A stretch of DNA of 64,000 nucleotides from CAJXZP01 sp963974475 (GTDB lineage Bacteria; Bacteroidota; Bacteroidia; Flavobacteriales_G; Salibacteraceae). The stretch spans positions 1-64,000 of the forward strand of contig CAXBCR010000006.1 of assembly GCA_963974475.1 (NCBI GenBank), read 5' to 3'. A program made the position numbers and the translations under genes. The notes below the pieces were generated by a model, which made no database searches, was not told the DNA's origin, and was given only the letters and a program-made list of their open reading frames with translations. This document shows, in pieces, positions 62,861 to 64,000 of the stretch; positions within the stretch are counted from its first letter, which is position 1, and each line of letters starts with the position of its first letter.

Positions 62861-63695
62861 TATGACTCTTCCTTTTTCTAGGATTCGGACTACTTGGCAT
62901 GTGAGCCGTATCCAACTCATGATCGTGCGAATTAAGTTTATACATTCGGTATCTCTTAATATCAATTTGTTCTCTTCCCGCAATAATCAAATATCCTAAT
63001 GCGATTCCAAAAAACACATTTACTGCAATCATTAAATATGGATTACGTACTCGTACAATCCAAAACATTAAATCATACATTCCAACCATCATTAAGATCA
63101 GCACTTCTCTTCGCATTAATTTCTCATTTCTTTCTTCGTACTGCGCATAAAATTTGCCATATTTCCTTTTTTGAATGGTATACACCTCAGTAATTTTATT
63201 GGTGTACCAAAACAATTGCACATACCATAAAACGTGTGCAGATACAAGAATTATTCGCGCAATGATTTTTTTATCTTCTCCAGTTGTCAATCTTTGAGTC
63301 GTTAAAATATCGTTTACTTCAGCCACCGAAAAAATGAATAAGCCTAGAATCAAAACCACAATGCTATACAAAGCTGGAATATAATTCCAAGCCACATTGG
63401 TAGTACCTAACAGCTTGTGTTTTTTGCCCATCAACGACTTATGAAACATTAGCATCAATGGTCCTGCAAGCATGGAAAATGGCATTAAGATTACAAATCC
63501 AAAAATTTGTACCCCCCCCATTTCTACCTCAGTCATTAAGTTGAAGGTAAAAAAACTGAGTACCATAAACAGAAATGCCCCGAAAATGGTTCGGCTAATT
63601 CCTTTATTCCGATTAGAATAAATATCCAACAGGCCAATAGCCAAAACACCTACTGGTATTAGAAATGTAATTAATGAAAGTATGAATAAATTCAA
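62847..63695 (-). CDS. Multi-TM protein resembling the sensor part of membrane AraC regulators
   Basis: 282 residues with seven or eight hydrophobic helices in the first 240 (FILSLITFLIPVGVLAIGLLDI, VWILMPFSMLAGPLMLMFHKSLMG-type region at about 75-95, LVSAHVLWYVQLFWY). A basic cytoplasmic tail follows (SPNPRKRKSHKKTA). The layout PFSMLAGPLMLMFHKSLMG with a YIPALYSI helix recalls the membrane half of Bacteroidota AraC-family regulators, but no helix-turn-helix follows. Function unknown. Its stop lies in the terminator stem. Confidence 0.65.
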   Translation of the reverse strand: MNLFILSLITFLIPVGVLAIGLLDIYSNRNKGISRTIFGAFLFMVLSFFTFNLMTEVEMGGVQIFGFVILMPFSMLAGPLMLMFHKSLMGKKHKLLGTTNVAWNYIPALYSIVVLILGLFIFSVAEVNDILTTQRLTTGEDKKIIARIILVSAHVLWYVQLFWYTNKITEVYTIQKRKYGKFYAQYEERNEKLMRREVLILMMVGMYDLMFWIVRVRNPYLMIAVNVFFGIALGYLIIAGREQIDIKRYRMYKLNSHDHELDTAHMPSSPNPRKRKSHKKTA

Positions 63696-63720
63696 GTGGA
63701 GCGTAATTTGCGACCAAAAT

Positions 63721-63746
63721 AAAAAAAAGGAGGCAATTGCCTCCTT
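63721..63746 (-). terminator. Intrinsic terminator of trxB
   Basis: Perfect 20-base palindrome AAGGAGGCAATTGCCTCCTT (8-bp stem, AATT loop), followed on the minus strand by eight T residues; 44 bases after the trxB stop. Confidence 0.9.
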
Positions 63747-63789
63747 AAAAATTCATTTTCTGTGACTATAACGTCAAAATAGGGCTGAA

Positions 63790-64000
63790 TTACTCCATTT
63801 CTGCCAAATAACGCTCCGCGTCAAGGGCTGCCATACATCCTGACCCTGCAGCAGTAATTGCTTGACGATAGGTTTTGTCGGCACAATCTCCAGCAACAAA
63901 TACACCTTCTACATTTGTTTTCCCAGTACCTTTTACATTTTGTATATAACCTACTTCATCCAAAGTTAGGTACTCCTTAAAAATATCGGTATTTGGTTTG
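63790..64000 (-). CDS. trxB: Thioredoxin reductase, C-terminal fragment (cut by window end)
   Basis: The last 70 codons of a gene that runs off the right edge. The visible end contains GVFVAGDCADKTYRQAITAAGSGCMAA, the FAD-binding GD motif typical of thioredoxin reductase, and ends AERYLAEME before TAA. The CxxC active site lies outside the window. The enzyme reduces thioredoxin with NADPH; the two thioredoxin-like proteins at 26.8-27.8 kb are exported and so are not its direct substrates. Confidence 0.9.
   Translation of the reverse strand, partial: KPNTDIFKEYLTLDEVGYIQNVKGTGKTNVEGVFVAGDCADKTYRQAITAAGSGCMAALDAERYLAEME

Noticed and set aside
1..64000. Prophage, insertion sequence, integrative element or riboswitch
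   Set aside because: I found no transposase, integrase, phage structural gene or terminal repeats, and no leader that I could match to a known riboswitch class.

Overview
The window is ordinary AT-rich chromosome of a free-living Bacteroidota bacterium, most likely a flavobacterium in the broad sense (Flavobacteriales; a Crocinitomicaceae/Cryomorphaceae-like lineage would fit). Four things support this. There are three secreted proteins with type IX secretion (T9SS) C-terminal sorting domains, plus the T9SS protein PorQ. There is a bacillithiol gene, bshB1. Bacteroidota-specific families occur (DUF5777, choice-of-anchor L, DUF4136, MepB, WbqC, DUF6364). Promoters repeatedly match the Bacteroidota form TTG-N17-20-TAnnTTTG. 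There is no phage, insertion sequence, integrase or CRISPR array. The right edge cuts trxB.

Layout. 1-2.1 kb: small hypothetical genes (zinc-ribbon/DUF4265 pair, MepB) around a 10-bp tandem repeat. 2.2-7.5 kb: a secreted polysaccharide-deacetylase-like T9SS protein, AlkD-type DNA glycosylase, arylamine N-acetyltransferase, a T9SS adhesin-like protein. 7.8-14.1 kb: a seven-gene minus-strand electron-transfer cluster (haem lipoprotein of the ethylbenzene-dehydrogenase gamma class, monohaem lipoprotein cytochrome, DUF5777 outer-membrane barrel, Tat-exported NrfC-like iron-sulphur protein, 10-TM NrfD-like quinone protein, membrane-anchored periplasmic protein, soluble cytochrome c) with no catalytic molybdoenzyme. 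14.6-31.3 kb: ettA, T9SS and OmpA-type surface proteins, two paralogous universal stress proteins with matching promoters, a DPP4-type peptidase next to a POT peptide transporter, two thioredoxin-like proteins, FKBP, pckA. 31.6-45.7 kb: rpsA with an unusual N-terminal extension, cmk-porQ, a sigma-factor operon, recN, a VapC-type toxin-antitoxin pair, bshB1, rfbH, PrsW, S1/P1 nuclease, sucD. 45.9-46.4 kb: three 121-bp direct repeats followed by a divergent tRNA-His. 46.7-64 kb: flippase and glycosyltransferase, small signalling and metabolic genes, acyl-CoA carboxylase beta, M13 peptidase, outer-membrane proteins, OsmC, an orphan multi-TM protein and the trxB 3' end.

How it works together. Much of the window is envelope biology: T9SS cargo and machinery, beta-barrels, lipoproteins, a flippase with a glycosyltransferase, and peptide scavenging (DPP4 + POT + M13). 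The strongest candidate for an undescribed system is the 7.8-14.1 kb cluster. The parts list suggests quinol oxidation or reduction at the inner membrane (NrfCD), periplasmic cytochrome shuttling, and lipoprotein haem carriers plus a barrel at the outer membrane. That assignment is inference; individual families are recognised from motifs only, without database searches.
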